This document shows positions 9,849-20,000 of a DNA stretch of 64,000 bases, piece after piece. The notes beneath the pieces are model-generated. The model searched no databases. It had not been told where the DNA came from and saw only the letters and a list, made by a program, of their open reading frames with translations. The DNA comes from Reinekea thalattae. Lineage in GTDB: Bacteria; Pseudomonadota; Gammaproteobacteria; Pseudomonadales; Natronospirillaceae. The DNA lies in assembly GCF_008041945.1 (NCBI RefSeq), contig NZ_VKAD01000003.1, forward strand, positions 62,001-126,000, in the 5' to 3' direction. Made by a program: the position numbers and the translations under genes. Within the stretch, counting starts at the first letter, position 1. Each line of letters opens with the position of its first letter.

Positions 9849-10198
9849 TGTTACTTGTTTTAATCAGCGAGCTGACTGGCAACCTAAATACGTTCATATG
9901 TGCATACTATCCAATAAATGACTTCAGCCGAAAAAATTGATTATTCTCAGCCGATAACCTCATTAAAATAATAATTGAGCCTAGCATTTGCTTGGCAGTA
10001 TTTAATAAAAAACAACCCGCGACCGCCGAGCTAAGGCGCCACCAAACATAAATTGTTAAACATGTTAGAGAGTACTCTTGTTATAGTGACTTCGTCTAAA
10101 GTTTGTCAATAATATGTTAATCGTCGATTTAGTCCCCATACACATTAATAGCAATAGTTTTGAACCTAGGTAAAACACCTGCGGTAGAAGGGAAAATA
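9849..10198. other. Non-coding stretch between ybiT and mlaA
   Basis: About 350 nt of AT-rich DNA. I see no convincing ORF, RNA or repeat here, apart from a short GAGTACTC palindrome near 10069-10076 and a TATAGT at 10082 that could be part of a promoter for mlaA. No -35 element at proper spacing was found. Confidence 0.4.
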
Positions 10199-11113
10199 AT
10201 GCAAGTTATTCAAGTTCGGCAGCAGGCTTACCAGCTAAAAGCATGGGTGAGCAGTATGATACCTAATCAAGAAAGTAGCGTTGGTACTGGTGAGTACCGC
10301 ATTATAAACCAAAGCCATCGACTGATTTTTTTGGTTAGCTGTGTTTGTTTGGCTACCTTGTTAGCAGGCTGTGCTTCGCCGGGGGAGAAACAAAACAATA
10401 CAGACGACAGCACCGAGGCTACCGAACCTGTTGCGCCTTATGAGCAGGATTTTCAGGGCGACGATGTTGTTGAGTTTGAGCCGTCACCAGACCCGCTAGA
10501 GCGAGTCAATCGGCTGACCTTTGTGTTTAATGATGTCACTTATCACTATCTTTTTATTCCCGCTGCCAAGCAATACCAGAAACTACCGGAGTTTATGACC
10601 GGTGCGATAGGCCACTTTTTTTCTAACCTTGGCGAACCGCTATCGGCAGGTAACCATCTACTGCAAGGCGACGTCGGCGATATGACCGCGAGTATTGTAC
10701 GCTTTGGTGTTAATTCGACGGTTGGTTTGCTCGGGGTGTTTGATGTATCTAAATCTGCTTTAGATATTGAAAAGCGGGAAACCGATTTTGCAGATACGCT
10801 ATCAACTTGGGGCGTTGGTGCAGGGCCATATGTTGTTATTCCTCTGTTAGGGCCTTCGGATTTTCGCGGTGGCGGAAGCTTACTGGTTAATGGTTTTGCC
10901 AATCCGATAAGACTGGTTCCAGATAGAGAGGTTAGGCTAGCGCTTTTAGCAACGGATGCTTTCCAATCCCAAGCATCAACCATTGTTTACTACGATGATT
11001 TGGTTGAAGAAATCGAAGATCCTTATGTATTTTTAAGAGAGCTGTATGTGCAAAGCGGTAAGCGCGACGAGTATAAAGAACGCCTTCGCACCGAAACTGA
11101 AAATAAACCCTAA
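10199..11113 (+). CDS. mlaA: MlaA/VacJ family outer-membrane lipoprotein
   Basis: Outer-membrane lipoprotein that removes phospholipids from the outer leaflet in the Mla pathway. The family motif DPLERVNRLTFVFND is clear, followed by the usual NLGEPLSAGNHLLQGD and TLSTWGVGAGPYVVIPLLGPS. The lipobox LLAGC gives the lipidated cysteine. Start choice is uncertain: the ATG at 10199 has GAAGGG 6 nt upstream, while the ATG at 10256 has GGTGA and gives a shorter, more plausible 38-residue signal peptide ending at that cysteine. The RND transporter gene starts 32 nt downstream, so I infer one operon. No mlaBCDEF genes are present here. Confidence 0.9.
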   Translation: MQVIQVRQQAYQLKAWVSSMIPNQESSVGTGEYRIINQSHRLIFLVSCVCLATLLAGCASPGEKQNNTDDSTEATEPVAPYEQDFQGDDVVEFEPSPDPLERVNRLTFVFNDVTYHYLFIPAAKQYQKLPEFMTGAIGHFFSNLGEPLSAGNHLLQGDVGDMTASIVRFGVNSTVGLLGVFDVSKSALDIEKRETDFADTLSTWGVGAGPYVVIPLLGPSDFRGGGSLLVNGFANPIRLVPDREVRLALLATDAFQSQASTIVYYDDLVEEIEDPYVFLRELYVQSGKRDEYKERLRTETENKP

Positions 11114-11145
11114 TCGAGTCTGTTGCCATTAAGGATCAACTTAAC

Positions 11146-13503
11146 ATGTACCAATATAAACGTGTCAGTGCGCTTTTAGTTGTTGGTTTTTTAGCGCTTG
11201 GCGCAGTGCTGTCTATGACGGGATTAAATAAATTCTCGTTCGATGCTTCTGCCGATACATTAATCGATACCTTAGACTCAGATTACATTCGTACACAAGT
11301 TAACGCTCAAATGTTTGGTCAAAAGAGTTTTATTATAGTGGCCTATAAGCCAGAGGACAAAAAAACCTTCTCGGAACAGGTCCTTAGTAAAATTCTTACC
11401 ACCGAAGAAGAGCTGGTGGCATTAGATGGTGTCGAATCAACATTAAGCTTGGCAACAGTGCCCATCTTTATCAATATTGATTATCTTGAAAATGCCCTTG
11501 ATGTCGAAGACCTCAGTTGGAAATCAAAAAGACAATCAGCTGAAACCCTAAGCCGCGCGACAAAAAGCCATCCAATTTATGAAAATGCTCTGGTTAACGA
11601 GCAGCAAGACACACTGGGCATACAGGTTGTCTTTAAAGCAGATGAGAATTTAGCCCAAGCACAAGCGAAAATAACGGCAATCAAAGAAAAGACCTTAAAT
11701 GCAACATTGTCCGACGAGCAAACACAGCAATTAGAAGATTTGACAGAAGAGCGCGATCATCTTGAAGTAGAATACACAGAAAAAATTAACCAGACATTAG
11801 CTGAAGTACAACAGGTATTAAAGCCGTTAAAACAAACAGGTACGGTTTATGTTGGCGGTAATAGGCAGTTGGGTTACGAGCTTAAAAATATTATTAGCCG
11901 CGATCTATACACCTTTGGTCTGATAATTTCTGGCCTAATTATTGTTATGTTGGCCGCACTTTTTAGGCAGGTGACTTGGGTTGTTTTGCCGATGATCACT
12001 TGCGCAATGGCCTTGTTCACAACGCTCAGTTCGCTAGGCCTATTGGGTTTTAAAGTGACGGTTATTTCGGCGAATGTCATTACCTTACAAATTATATTAA
12101 CGCTTTCTATTATCATCCACTTAATTGTCGAATATCGGCAGTTAGCCAGTTTAGACAGCGGTAAATCCCATGGTGAATTAGTCTCGCAAATGGTGCGTAA
12201 TAAGTTTAAGCCCTGCCTATTTGCTGGGTTAACAACAGGACTTGGGTTTGGCTCACTGGTATTTTCTGGGATACAGCCGATTATCAGTTTTGGTTGGATG
12301 ATGATGATTGCTCTATCGGTGTCTATTGTCGTGGCTTTAGTGTTTTTCCCCGCAATGCTGCGTTTGGTTAGAATGTCGGATAAAGTAAAAGCACCACCTT
12401 TACTAATAAAAAAAATTCTTAATGCCTGTGCTGTATTGGTCGGTAAAAGACGCAAACTATTATTATTGGGTTGGTTCATTATTGCAGCGACGAGCACCTT
12501 GGGTATATTTTCTTTAAACGCTAACAATAGCTTTGTGAATTATTTTCGAGAATCGACCGAGACTTACCGAGACTTAGCCTTTATCGACCAAGAGTTTGGT
12601 GGTTCGGTATCGCTGGATATCGTGTTCCATGCCGAAGAAGACTCGGATTATGCATTTGACCAACCATCATTAAGCGCCATCCAGTCGATTACCGAACAGC
12701 TTGATAGTATTGAGGAAACCGGTAGCGTTAGCTCTATTGCAGATTTCACTCGCATCGCACGTGTTGCAACCGGTAAACCGATGACGATCTATGAGGTGAA
12801 CGCCATCTATGAAGCATTGCCGACCGGAGTTCGGGATCAGTTGGTACAGCCTTATTTCCATGAAGAGTCAAAAACTCATCGTATTAGTGTGAGGATTAAA
12901 GACAGCGCCAGTGATTTTGATAGACAAGCGCTAATAACAAAAATAGCCAACATAGCCGCCGAGCAAACATCAGAAGATAACCCAGCACAATTATCGAATG
13001 TATTTTTGTTGTATCAAAAAATAATCGCTAAATTAGTGGATTCTCAGGTAAAAACACTGGCGATTGTCTATGCGGTGATGCTGGTATTATTGATCGGTTT
13101 GTTTGGTTCGTTGCGCATAGCGATTATCGCCTTACTGCCCAACTTCGCGACAACCTGTATTCTTTTTGGTGTCATGGGCGTCACCGGAACGCCGCTTGAT
13201 TTAATGACAATCACCATAGCCGCCGTTGCTATCGGTATTTCTGTTGATGATACAATTCATTATATTCATCGTTATCTAAAGGAACAGGCAAACGACAGTT
13301 CCGATGCTATTAAGGCCACCCACATGAGTGTAGGTTATGCGTTGCTATATACCACGTTAATTATTGTGATCGGTTTTGGCTCGTTAGTGTTTTCGGATTT
13401 TATGCCGAGTGTCTATTTTGGTTTTCTGGCCTCAATAACAATGCTAGTCGCATTACTCTGCGATGTCACATTATTGCCTGCCTTGTTAAGCAAGAAGAAA
13501 TAG
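11146..13503 (+). CDS. RND superfamily (MMPL/HpnN-type) transporter
   Basis: Inner-membrane transporter of 785 aa with the two-fold RND plan: a first membrane helix near residues 9-29, an extracytoplasmic loop to about 245, a block of helices 250-405, a helix at about 432-452, a second loop to about 630, and a final helix block to 780. The first loop has a predicted coiled coil near 190-225, rich in Q and E. GISVDDTIHYIHRY near 700 is the conserved acidic motif in the fourth helix of RND proteins. It has no AcrA-type partner next to it. Paired with MlaA, it probably moves lipids or hydrophobic compounds rather than drugs; that is inference from context. Confidence 0.87.
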   Translation: MYQYKRVSALLVVGFLALGAVLSMTGLNKFSFDASADTLIDTLDSDYIRTQVNAQMFGQKSFIIVAYKPEDKKTFSEQVLSKILTTEEELVALDGVESTLSLATVPIFINIDYLENALDVEDLSWKSKRQSAETLSRATKSHPIYENALVNEQQDTLGIQVVFKADENLAQAQAKITAIKEKTLNATLSDEQTQQLEDLTEERDHLEVEYTEKINQTLAEVQQVLKPLKQTGTVYVGGNRQLGYELKNIISRDLYTFGLIISGLIIVMLAALFRQVTWVVLPMITCAMALFTTLSSLGLLGFKVTVISANVITLQIILTLSIIIHLIVEYRQLASLDSGKSHGELVSQMVRNKFKPCLFAGLTTGLGFGSLVFSGIQPIISFGWMMMIALSVSIVVALVFFPAMLRLVRMSDKVKAPPLLIKKILNACAVLVGKRRKLLLLGWFIIAATSTLGIFSLNANNSFVNYFRESTETYRDLAFIDQEFGGSVSLDIVFHAEEDSDYAFDQPSLSAIQSITEQLDSIEETGSVSSIADFTRIARVATGKPMTIYEVNAIYEALPTGVRDQLVQPYFHEESKTHRISVRIKDSASDFDRQALITKIANIAAEQTSEDNPAQLSNVFLLYQKIIAKLVDSQVKTLAIVYAVMLVLLIGLFGSLRIAIIALLPNFATTCILFGVMGVTGTPLDLMTITIAAVAIGISVDDTIHYIHRYLKEQANDSSDAIKATHMSVGYALLYTTLIIVIGFGSLVFSDFMPSVYFGFLASITMLVALLCDVTLLPALLSKKK

Positions 13504-13698
13504 ATGAAACGCGGCTGATTGGTTGATTGCCGAAAAATAAATTGGTGAATCTTAAAGCGCAACCATAATATTCTGTTGCTCGGACTACGACGGGGCGTGA
13601 AATATAAAACCAATGTATTACTAGGCGATGTCTGGCTAGGCTCTGCGGTAAAAAAATTAACCGGAATCGTTAGTTTTGCAGTCAATTTTTTAGTTGAT

Positions 13699-13720
13699 AA
13701 AAAAAGGGCGAGACGCCCTT
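13699..13720 (-). terminator. Intrinsic terminator of the small repeat-protein gene
   Basis: On the minus strand the stem AAGGGCG-TCT-CGCCCTT is followed by a T run (seven A on the plus strand at 13699-13705). It lies about 70 nt past the stop of the minus-strand gene ending at 13790. Confidence 0.85.
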
Positions 13721-13789
13721 AATGACCAAGTCAGACACCTTGTATTTGCATGCCAGTTGTCTTGTCAACAATACTCGGTGTTGCTAAAA

Positions 13790-14074
13790 CTAATGACTAG
13801 GGCGAGCGCCTTCGCCTGGCGGTGGGCCCATTGCATCCATAAGGTCTTGTTCAGACAGGCCAAGTTTTTCTGCCGCGACAGCTAAGTCAGGATGTTGGCC
13901 CGGCTCTGGTTGACCAAGCGCGTCGATTAAATCTTGCTCGGCGATGCCAAGGCTAGTGGCGATTTCGGCAAAGTCTGGCCCCGGTGGTCTGGGTCTGTCG
14001 TTATCTGCTGCGGTAGCAAAGCCGAGGCTTAAAGCGAGGAGTGTGACAGCGAAGCTGCGAATCAGAATTTTCAT
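13790..14074 (-). CDS. Small exported protein with two internal repeats
   Basis: I do not recognise a named family. The 94-aa product starts at the ATG at 14074, chosen because AGGTG lies 6 nt upstream; a GTG three codons earlier overlaps that site. Residues 1-22 form a signal peptide ending near FATAA, so it is periplasmic or secreted. The mature part holds two similar units, ATSLGIAEQDLIDALGQP and AEKLGLSEQDLMDAMGPP, joined by proline-rich linkers. Each unit looks like a short helix-turn-helix. It is a monocistronic gene with its own terminator, which supports it being real. Confidence 0.72.
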   Translation of the reverse strand: MKILIRSFAVTLLALSLGFATAADNDRPRPPGPDFAEIATSLGIAEQDLIDALGQPEPGQHPDLAVAAEKLGLSEQDLMDAMGPPPGEGARPSH

Positions 14075-14256
14075 TGGCGGCACCTATAGAGTGGTTTGTT
14101 ATTTGAGGATTCAGTTATCGTTGTAATGAGCCTTCATTACATAGCGCTGAATCCAGTATCGCCAAAACAACACAGATGCCAATTGGATAAATTAAAATTT
14201 ATCAAGAACTCCATAATTTGATTGCGCAGCGCTGACAGCCAATGCAATTTGTTCTG

Positions 14257-14709
14257 TTATTTACTCAGCTTCTGCACAATTTCTTTAGGTACGCCTGGTC
14301 GGCCATTAGCCTGAGCGCCAGTGCCAAAAACGACAGCGGTGACACACAGGCGGTTATCCGATTTTCTGATGATACGTTGGTCAAAGCGAAACCGAACTCG
14401 ATCATGCATAGAAAAATCAACGCTGACAAAAAATTCATCGCCACTGACTAAGGAGTGTTTGTAATCTAGTTCGGCGCGAGTGACTACCAAGTTCAGTCCT
14501 TGCTCTGCCAAGCCAGCAAAGCTGATGCCGTGAGCAGTTAAAAATTCATGACGAGCATGTTCTAAGTAATTTTGATAAACTGCATTGTTAACAATTTTTT
14601 GTAAGTCGCATTCGTAGTCGCGAACCTTAAAGTGCTCAACAAATTGATACTGGTTAGTTGCTGTATTAGCAGTTGTAGTGTTAGTTTTTTCAGTATTAGA
14701 GTTCTGCAT
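14257..14709 (-). CDS. Acyl-CoA thioesterase, hotdog fold (YbgC/FadM-like)
   Basis: Small cytoplasmic hydrolase of the 4HBT family, 150 aa. After about 25 low-complexity, Asn/Thr-rich residues the core begins FKVRDYECDLQKIVNNAVYQ, where the DxxxxVNNAVY segment is the hotdog active-site motif (an Asp at the usual position). The substrate is not predictable; FadM- and YbgC-type enzymes hydrolyse acyl-CoAs or acyl-ACP. The start has AGGAG 5 nt upstream. It lies 9 nt after the GNAT gene stop and is probably the last gene of the rec operon. Confidence 0.85.
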   Translation of the reverse strand: MQNSNTEKTNTTTANTATNQYQFVEHFKVRDYECDLQKIVNNAVYQNYLEHARHEFLTAHGISFAGLAEQGLNLVVTRAELDYKHSLVSGDEFFVSVDFSMHDRVRFRFDQRIIRKSDNRLCVTAVVFGTGAQANGRPGVPKEIVQKLSK

Positions 14710-14718
14710 AGTTACTCC

Positions 14719-15198
14719 TTATAAATTAGAAAGCTGCGCATACATAATATGTTGCGGCCCTGCCGAACCACCCTGATACAGCTCGTTAGTATCAATAAAA
14801 CCAGCTTGGTTATAACAGTGATGCGCGGCTGGGTTTTTACAGTTAACGGTGAGGTAAATGCAGTCATGATTCGAATAAAGTTTAGGTAACTGCTGTAATA
14901 AAAACCGCACCGACTGTTTGCCGAAGCCTTTGCCTTGGTGTATCGGGTCGATAGTAAAGCTTCTTAAGCCAAGGCTTGCCGGTTTGCAGAAATCGTACCG
15001 CGAGTTAAATTGAGTATCGATTTTAAAAAAGCCAATAATTAATTCGTCAGCTTTAATAACATAAGCATTATCGCTAGGTTCGAGTGCACTCAAAAACTGT
15101 TCACCATTAGCAGAAAATTTATTTTGCTGCTCACTAAGAACAATCTGCTTAATGGCAGGATAATGCAGAGTGGTTAAACGTTCGATGACCATCATCAT
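14719..15198 (-). CDS. GNAT family N-acetyltransferase
   Basis: Predicted acetyl-CoA-dependent acetyltransferase of 159 aa. The acetyl-CoA binding loop appears as HQGKGFGKQSVRFLL near residues 92-106 (Q/RxxGxG/A type), preceded by the beta strand LRSFTIDP, and the C-terminal part has NPAAHHCYNQAGF, standard for the fold. Three consecutive ATG codons leave the exact start open; GGGGA lies about 12 nt upstream. It follows recD after 7 nt. The acceptor substrate is unknown. Confidence 0.85.
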   Translation of the reverse strand: MMMVIERLTTLHYPAIKQIVLSEQQNKFSANGEQFLSALEPSDNAYVIKADELIIGFFKIDTQFNSRYDFCKPASLGLRSFTIDPIHQGKGFGKQSVRFLLQQLPKLYSNHDCIYLTVNCKNPAAHHCYNQAGFIDTNELYQGGSAGPQHIMYAQLSNL

Positions 15199-15205
15199 AA
15201 CAAAG

Positions 15206-17023
15206 CTATTTCCCCTTTAATAAGTCGATTTGTTCAGCAAGCCCAGCCCAACGCTCTACGCCCTGGTTGACGGCCTGCTGCCAAACAGAACGTTGACCAA
15301 GTACCTGAATATGATTTTTGGCGCGGGTTAAACCGGTGTAAATCAGTTCTCGGTTAAGCAGATAAGATTGTTCGCTCGGCAGTAACAGCGCTACCTTATC
15401 GAATTCTGAGCCTTGGGTTTTATGAATGGTCATGGCGTAAACCGGTTCGTGTGCTGGCAGCCTACCGGGCGTAATAGCTCGCAGGCCTTGCTCTGTTTCA
15501 AACCACACCATCAGCTGTTGTTGCTCGTCTGGCCAAACCATGCCGATATCACCATTGTAGAGTTTTAAACCATAATGGTTTTGGCTGATCATGATCGGTT
15601 GGCCCTGATAAAACAGCTGTTGATTAACATTTACCTGCTGGCTAATGCGCTGGTTTAGTTGGTTAATTCCGTGTTCGCCGTCGCGAGTCGCTGCAAGTAA
15701 ACGAAACCTTTTAAATAGCGCTAGCGCGTCAGTAACATTGGCCTGTTGGCTAATGGGTTTGATGTATTGGCGTAACCAATGATTGAGTTGTGTATCGAAC
15801 TGCGGCTCTTCAAACCATTCAAGGTCTGCAAAGTTATCGAAACAATCGAGGCTTTGTTTTACCTGACCGGTAATAACGGCTTTTGCTAATGCACCAATGC
15901 CGCTTTGCTGTGAAAAACGACGACTGTCGATAAGCGCCGTCATGCGGTTGCTGTGCACTTGGTTTTCATCGCTAGGCTTGAGGTCGATACCTAAACGTTT
16001 TAATTGTTGGCAATGCAGTGCGTCGAACTGGTTTAGTTTGTCGATTGATAAGTCAGCCAGCACACTACCGGCGGCAACCGATGGCAGCTGATCGGCATCG
16101 CCTAATAAAATAACTCTAGTGCTGGGTTTTAAGGCGCGGCTGAGTCGCGTCATTAAGGGCAGATCAACCATCGAAACTTCATCGACCAATAACACATCGG
16201 CATCGATAGGGTTCTGTTGATCATGACGAAACTGAATGCTGTTGGGAATAACGCCGAGTAAGCGGTGTAAGGTGCTGGCTTCGTCAGGAATACTTTCGCG
16301 TGTGATCATATCCAAATTAAGCTCGGCCTTTGCTTGGCGAATAGACTCCGACAAACGCTGTGCTGCTTTACCGGTCGGCGCGGTCAATTTGATCTTTAAT
16401 GATGAGCTGCTGAGCATAACCAATAACGCTAAAATACGCGTCACGGTATAGGTTTTACCGGTGCCCGGGCCACCCACAATAATCGAGAAACGGTTCAGTA
16501 AACTGTTGGCCGCAGCAACCTGTTGCCAGTTTGTTGTTTCCGCCGTGCTGTCAAAAAGTTCAGCCAGTAATGAGCGGGCGCGTTTTATCTGTTCGCTGGT
16601 TAGCTTGTCGTTATGTTGTTCATGTTGATGGATAAAATTGGCCAGCTCGCGTTCAAATAAAAAGTAGCGACGAAAATAAAGCCTGCCTTGCGTTAGTACA
16701 ATGGCAGCGTTGTCTTCGGCTGAGATGGCAAATTGTTGTAACACAGCAAGCCATTGTTCGGCTGGTGGCAACGGCAGATAACCCCAATCTTGCAATTGGT
16801 TGTAGGGAGCTTGAGTTAAACAGCGTTGTAACGATAAACAACTATGACCCTGCTGTAATGAAAAGCTTAACAGCATGATCGACTGCTCAAGAATCTGTCG
16901 CGCTTGAACATCAATAACCTCGTTACTAACCGGACTAATTTTGCTGGCGATTATTTTAGCGCTGTAACGGTCGATAGCTTGAAAGGGTGATCGAGGCGTT
17001 TGTGCGTCGCGGGTTTCGGTCAT
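15206..17023 (-). CDS. recD: Exodeoxyribonuclease V subunit alpha (RecD helicase)
   Basis: 5'-3' helicase of the RecBCD double-strand-break repair enzyme. Walker A GGPGTGKT is at residues 184-191, Walker B region DVLLVDEVSMVD near 275-290, and C-terminal YAMTIHKTQGSEFDKV plus LIYTGLTRAKNH are superfamily 1B motifs. At 605 aa it is the normal length. The gene starts 2 nt after the recB stop, indicating translational coupling. Confidence 0.96.
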   Translation of the reverse strand: MTETRDAQTPRSPFQAIDRYSAKIIASKISPVSNEVIDVQARQILEQSIMLLSFSLQQGHSCLSLQRCLTQAPYNQLQDWGYLPLPPAEQWLAVLQQFAISAEDNAAIVLTQGRLYFRRYFLFERELANFIHQHEQHNDKLTSEQIKRARSLLAELFDSTAETTNWQQVAAANSLLNRFSIIVGGPGTGKTYTVTRILALLVMLSSSSLKIKLTAPTGKAAQRLSESIRQAKAELNLDMITRESIPDEASTLHRLLGVIPNSIQFRHDQQNPIDADVLLVDEVSMVDLPLMTRLSRALKPSTRVILLGDADQLPSVAAGSVLADLSIDKLNQFDALHCQQLKRLGIDLKPSDENQVHSNRMTALIDSRRFSQQSGIGALAKAVITGQVKQSLDCFDNFADLEWFEEPQFDTQLNHWLRQYIKPISQQANVTDALALFKRFRLLAATRDGEHGINQLNQRISQQVNVNQQLFYQGQPIMISQNHYGLKLYNGDIGMVWPDEQQQLMVWFETEQGLRAITPGRLPAHEPVYAMTIHKTQGSEFDKVALLLPSEQSYLLNRELIYTGLTRAKNHIQVLGQRSVWQQAVNQGVERWAGLAEQIDLLKGK

Positions 17024-17025
17024 CG

Positions 17026-20000
17026 TTACGCAAGCTCCGTTGGTTTAGAGAAAATAGCATCGAGCCTGTTTAGCTCTTCTGCCGAGACCGTTCGGTGATA
17101 AATACCTTGGCTATTTTCAGTATTCATACCGCGCAAATAAAAATAATAAACGCCACCAAAGTGCTGCTCGGGTTGATAATTAGGCAGCCGGTTTTTTAAA
17201 TAGCGATGTAAGGCTAAGCAATAAATAAAATACTGAACATCGTAATTTGAGTGATAAATATTTTGCAAAACCTGACTGGCAACGTAGTCGTCAACGCGGC
17301 TACCTAAATAGTTAGATTTATAGTCGGCAATATAAAATCGGCCCTGATGCTGGAAAATTAAATCGATAAAGCCGTGCATCATACCCTTTAGGTGAGAGTG
17401 CCCCGGCAACTGGAAATCAGCTTGACGACGCTGGCGAATAAACTCGGCCAATGGTTTGCTCTCGCCGCCTGCCATTGGGAAATAAAACTCCGCCTCGCGT
17501 AACGTCGTTTGCCAACTGAGATCAGCCAGCTTGCCACCTTGAGGCAGTGGCGCGTGCAGTATTTGCTCCAACCACTGGCGCAATTCTGCTTCACTGAATG
17601 TTTCGGTTAGGCTGGAATAGCGCGTTTGGCATTGTTGATAGGCCAGCTCAAAATTAGGCTGGTTGAAATCCAATTGCTCTAAGGTGTCGTGCAGCAGGTT
17701 ACCTGCTTCGGCACCTTTAGCCAGACGAAAACGCAGCTCGTTGCTCGGCAATTCGACCACATCAACCGGCTGAGGGTCGCGATCTGGCTGATCGTGGTAA
17801 TTGTGCTTTAAGTTACGAGTCAGCGATGAAAACGAGCTTAGCCACCAGTCGCGCTCAATGTGACCTTGGAACGTAGCCACACTGATTTCGGCTTGGCTGG
17901 CATCTGTTTGCCATCTCTGTTGGCCGATATCTGTTTCAGCAATGGTTAGCCAACTGAGTGGTTCAACAAGCGGGAACTGCTCTTTTATAAAGCCGTTCAA
18001 TTTTAATGTTTGCCCTAACGACGATTGCTTAAATGAGCTGAAGTTTGCGGCGCAAATATAGAGCCGCAATTTGGCACGAGTCGCGGCGACATAAAAAAGC
18101 CGAACCCGTTCAGCGGCTTCTTCTTCAGCTGCCAGACGAATAACCTCGTCAGAATGCAGATAGCTTTGCTTTGCCTGAAAACTACTGCGGTCGTGGTAGC
18201 GTAACAGTGCCGGTGTTTTATTGGATTGCGAATAAAAACTAACAAATGGCAAAAATACGATCGGGTATTCCAAGCCTTTCGAGCCGTGCATGGTGACAAT
18301 CTTTATAAGATCGTCGTCGCTGTCTAACCGTAAGCTGGTTTCATCAGTAGCGCGGTTGTCTTGCTGAATGGTTTGCGCAAACCAGTGCAGAAGAGCTTCT
18401 GGTTCACGTAGCCGAGTGCTTTCTTTTTGCAATAATTCTGCAAGGTGCAGCATGTTGGTGAGCTGGCGCTGTGAGTCGGTTGAAAACGGATATTGGCCGT
18501 ACTGCAACACACTTAGCAGCATGCTCATCAAGCCTTTCGTTTGCCATTGATTACGCCACTGCTCAAAACGTGTCAGCCAAGTTGCCCAATGCTGTTCATT
18601 AGTTTGCAGCTGGTCGAGCTGACTAACCGACAACTGCAACCAATGGCTGGCCAGAGCGCTGACAAACAATCGGTCGTCTTGGTAATGCCAAATGCCTTGC
18701 AGCAATTGGTGTAGCTGACCTGCCTCATGGCTGTTAAAAACATTATCGCGCGCGCTTAAAAAAACCGATGCTAAGCCCGCTTCACTCAATGCGCCCTGTA
18801 ATAATTGCGCTTCACTGTGGCTGCGTACCAGCAGCGCGATATCGCCGGGTTTGATTGCATTGGCTGGCTCGCCAGTAGCCTCGGCAGGCTGGACGTTGAC
18901 CTCTGTTAGCAGATGAATAATTTCTTGTGCGCACCAGCGAGCGATGCTACCGCAAAAGGCTTTATTCAGGCCACGGCTAGGCATTTCTTCCGGTTCAATG
19001 TTGACCCACTGCACAGCGCTGCGCTCATTAGAATCACTAAAGTTTGCGCTGCCAAGCGCGGCATCCACTTTGCGGTAGTCTATATCAAAACCAAAAGTAC
19101 GGCTGTTGTGCTGTTCTTCATCGGCTAAAAAGATGCGGTTGTAGCCTTCCACAACCGCCTGACTAGAACGGTAGTTGGTATTCATCGACCAATGGTGTTT
19201 AGCCTGCTGTTTGGCTTTTAAATAGGCGAAGACATCACCACCGCGAAATGAATAAATAGCCTGCTTTGGGTCGCCGATTAAACACATAAAGGCTTCGCTA
19301 CTGGCCGGATAAATTTTATCTAAAATAGCGTATTGGTCTGGGTCGGTGTCTTGGAATTCATCAACCAGAACGGCAGGGTAGCTTTGTTGCAAGGCGCTCG
19401 CTAAGGCATCGCCTTGGCTAGAAAAGAGGCTGTGTTTTAGCTGGCTAATAAGATCGTTAAAGTCGAGCTGGTCGAGTCGTGCTTTTTCGCTTGCCGCACG
19501 TTGACGAATAAATTCGACACCTTCCAGCGCAGCGCAAATCAGCGCGGCCTTCTGTTGCTGTTTTAGCGCACTGATAAATTCTCGGCTACTGCTGAGGCTG
19601 GCTTCTTTGGCTTTGCCATCGAAGCAGCGCTTAATAATGTCTTGGCTTAAGTTGTTAAGACACTGCCAGTCGTTTTCTGCAACGGCGGTATTGATCAGCT
19701 CTAAATCTTCAATATTGTTTGCTAACCGCCCGGCATTAATACGCTTGGTTTCAACATTTAATTTAATAAAGGCTTTTTTCTCTTCTGGCCAGTGTTGCAA
19801 AAACTGTTGCCATTTGGGTTCTATCGCTTGCAGCTGTGGTTTTTCAATATCATCGCTGGTGGTTAAGGCAATGCGCCAATGGGCAACAAAATTTTCAGGT
19901 GTTGGCCAAGCATCATGCAGCTGAGCAAAATCGATTTGGTCGATATTGTGGCGATAAAAATCTTCCGCTGCTTGCAGTAAAATATCGTCGCTGTCGCCAT

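Noticed and set aside
11412-11419. GCTGGTGG, the E. coli Chi octamer (also near 30898 and 38760)
   Set aside because: A few copies in 64 kb are not informative without genome-wide strand bias, and the Chi sequence of this species is unknown.
11874-12527. 217-codon open frame on the minus strand
   Set aside because: It lies fully opposite the RND transporter gene, whose membrane helices and motifs are clear; the frame has no recognisable protein features.
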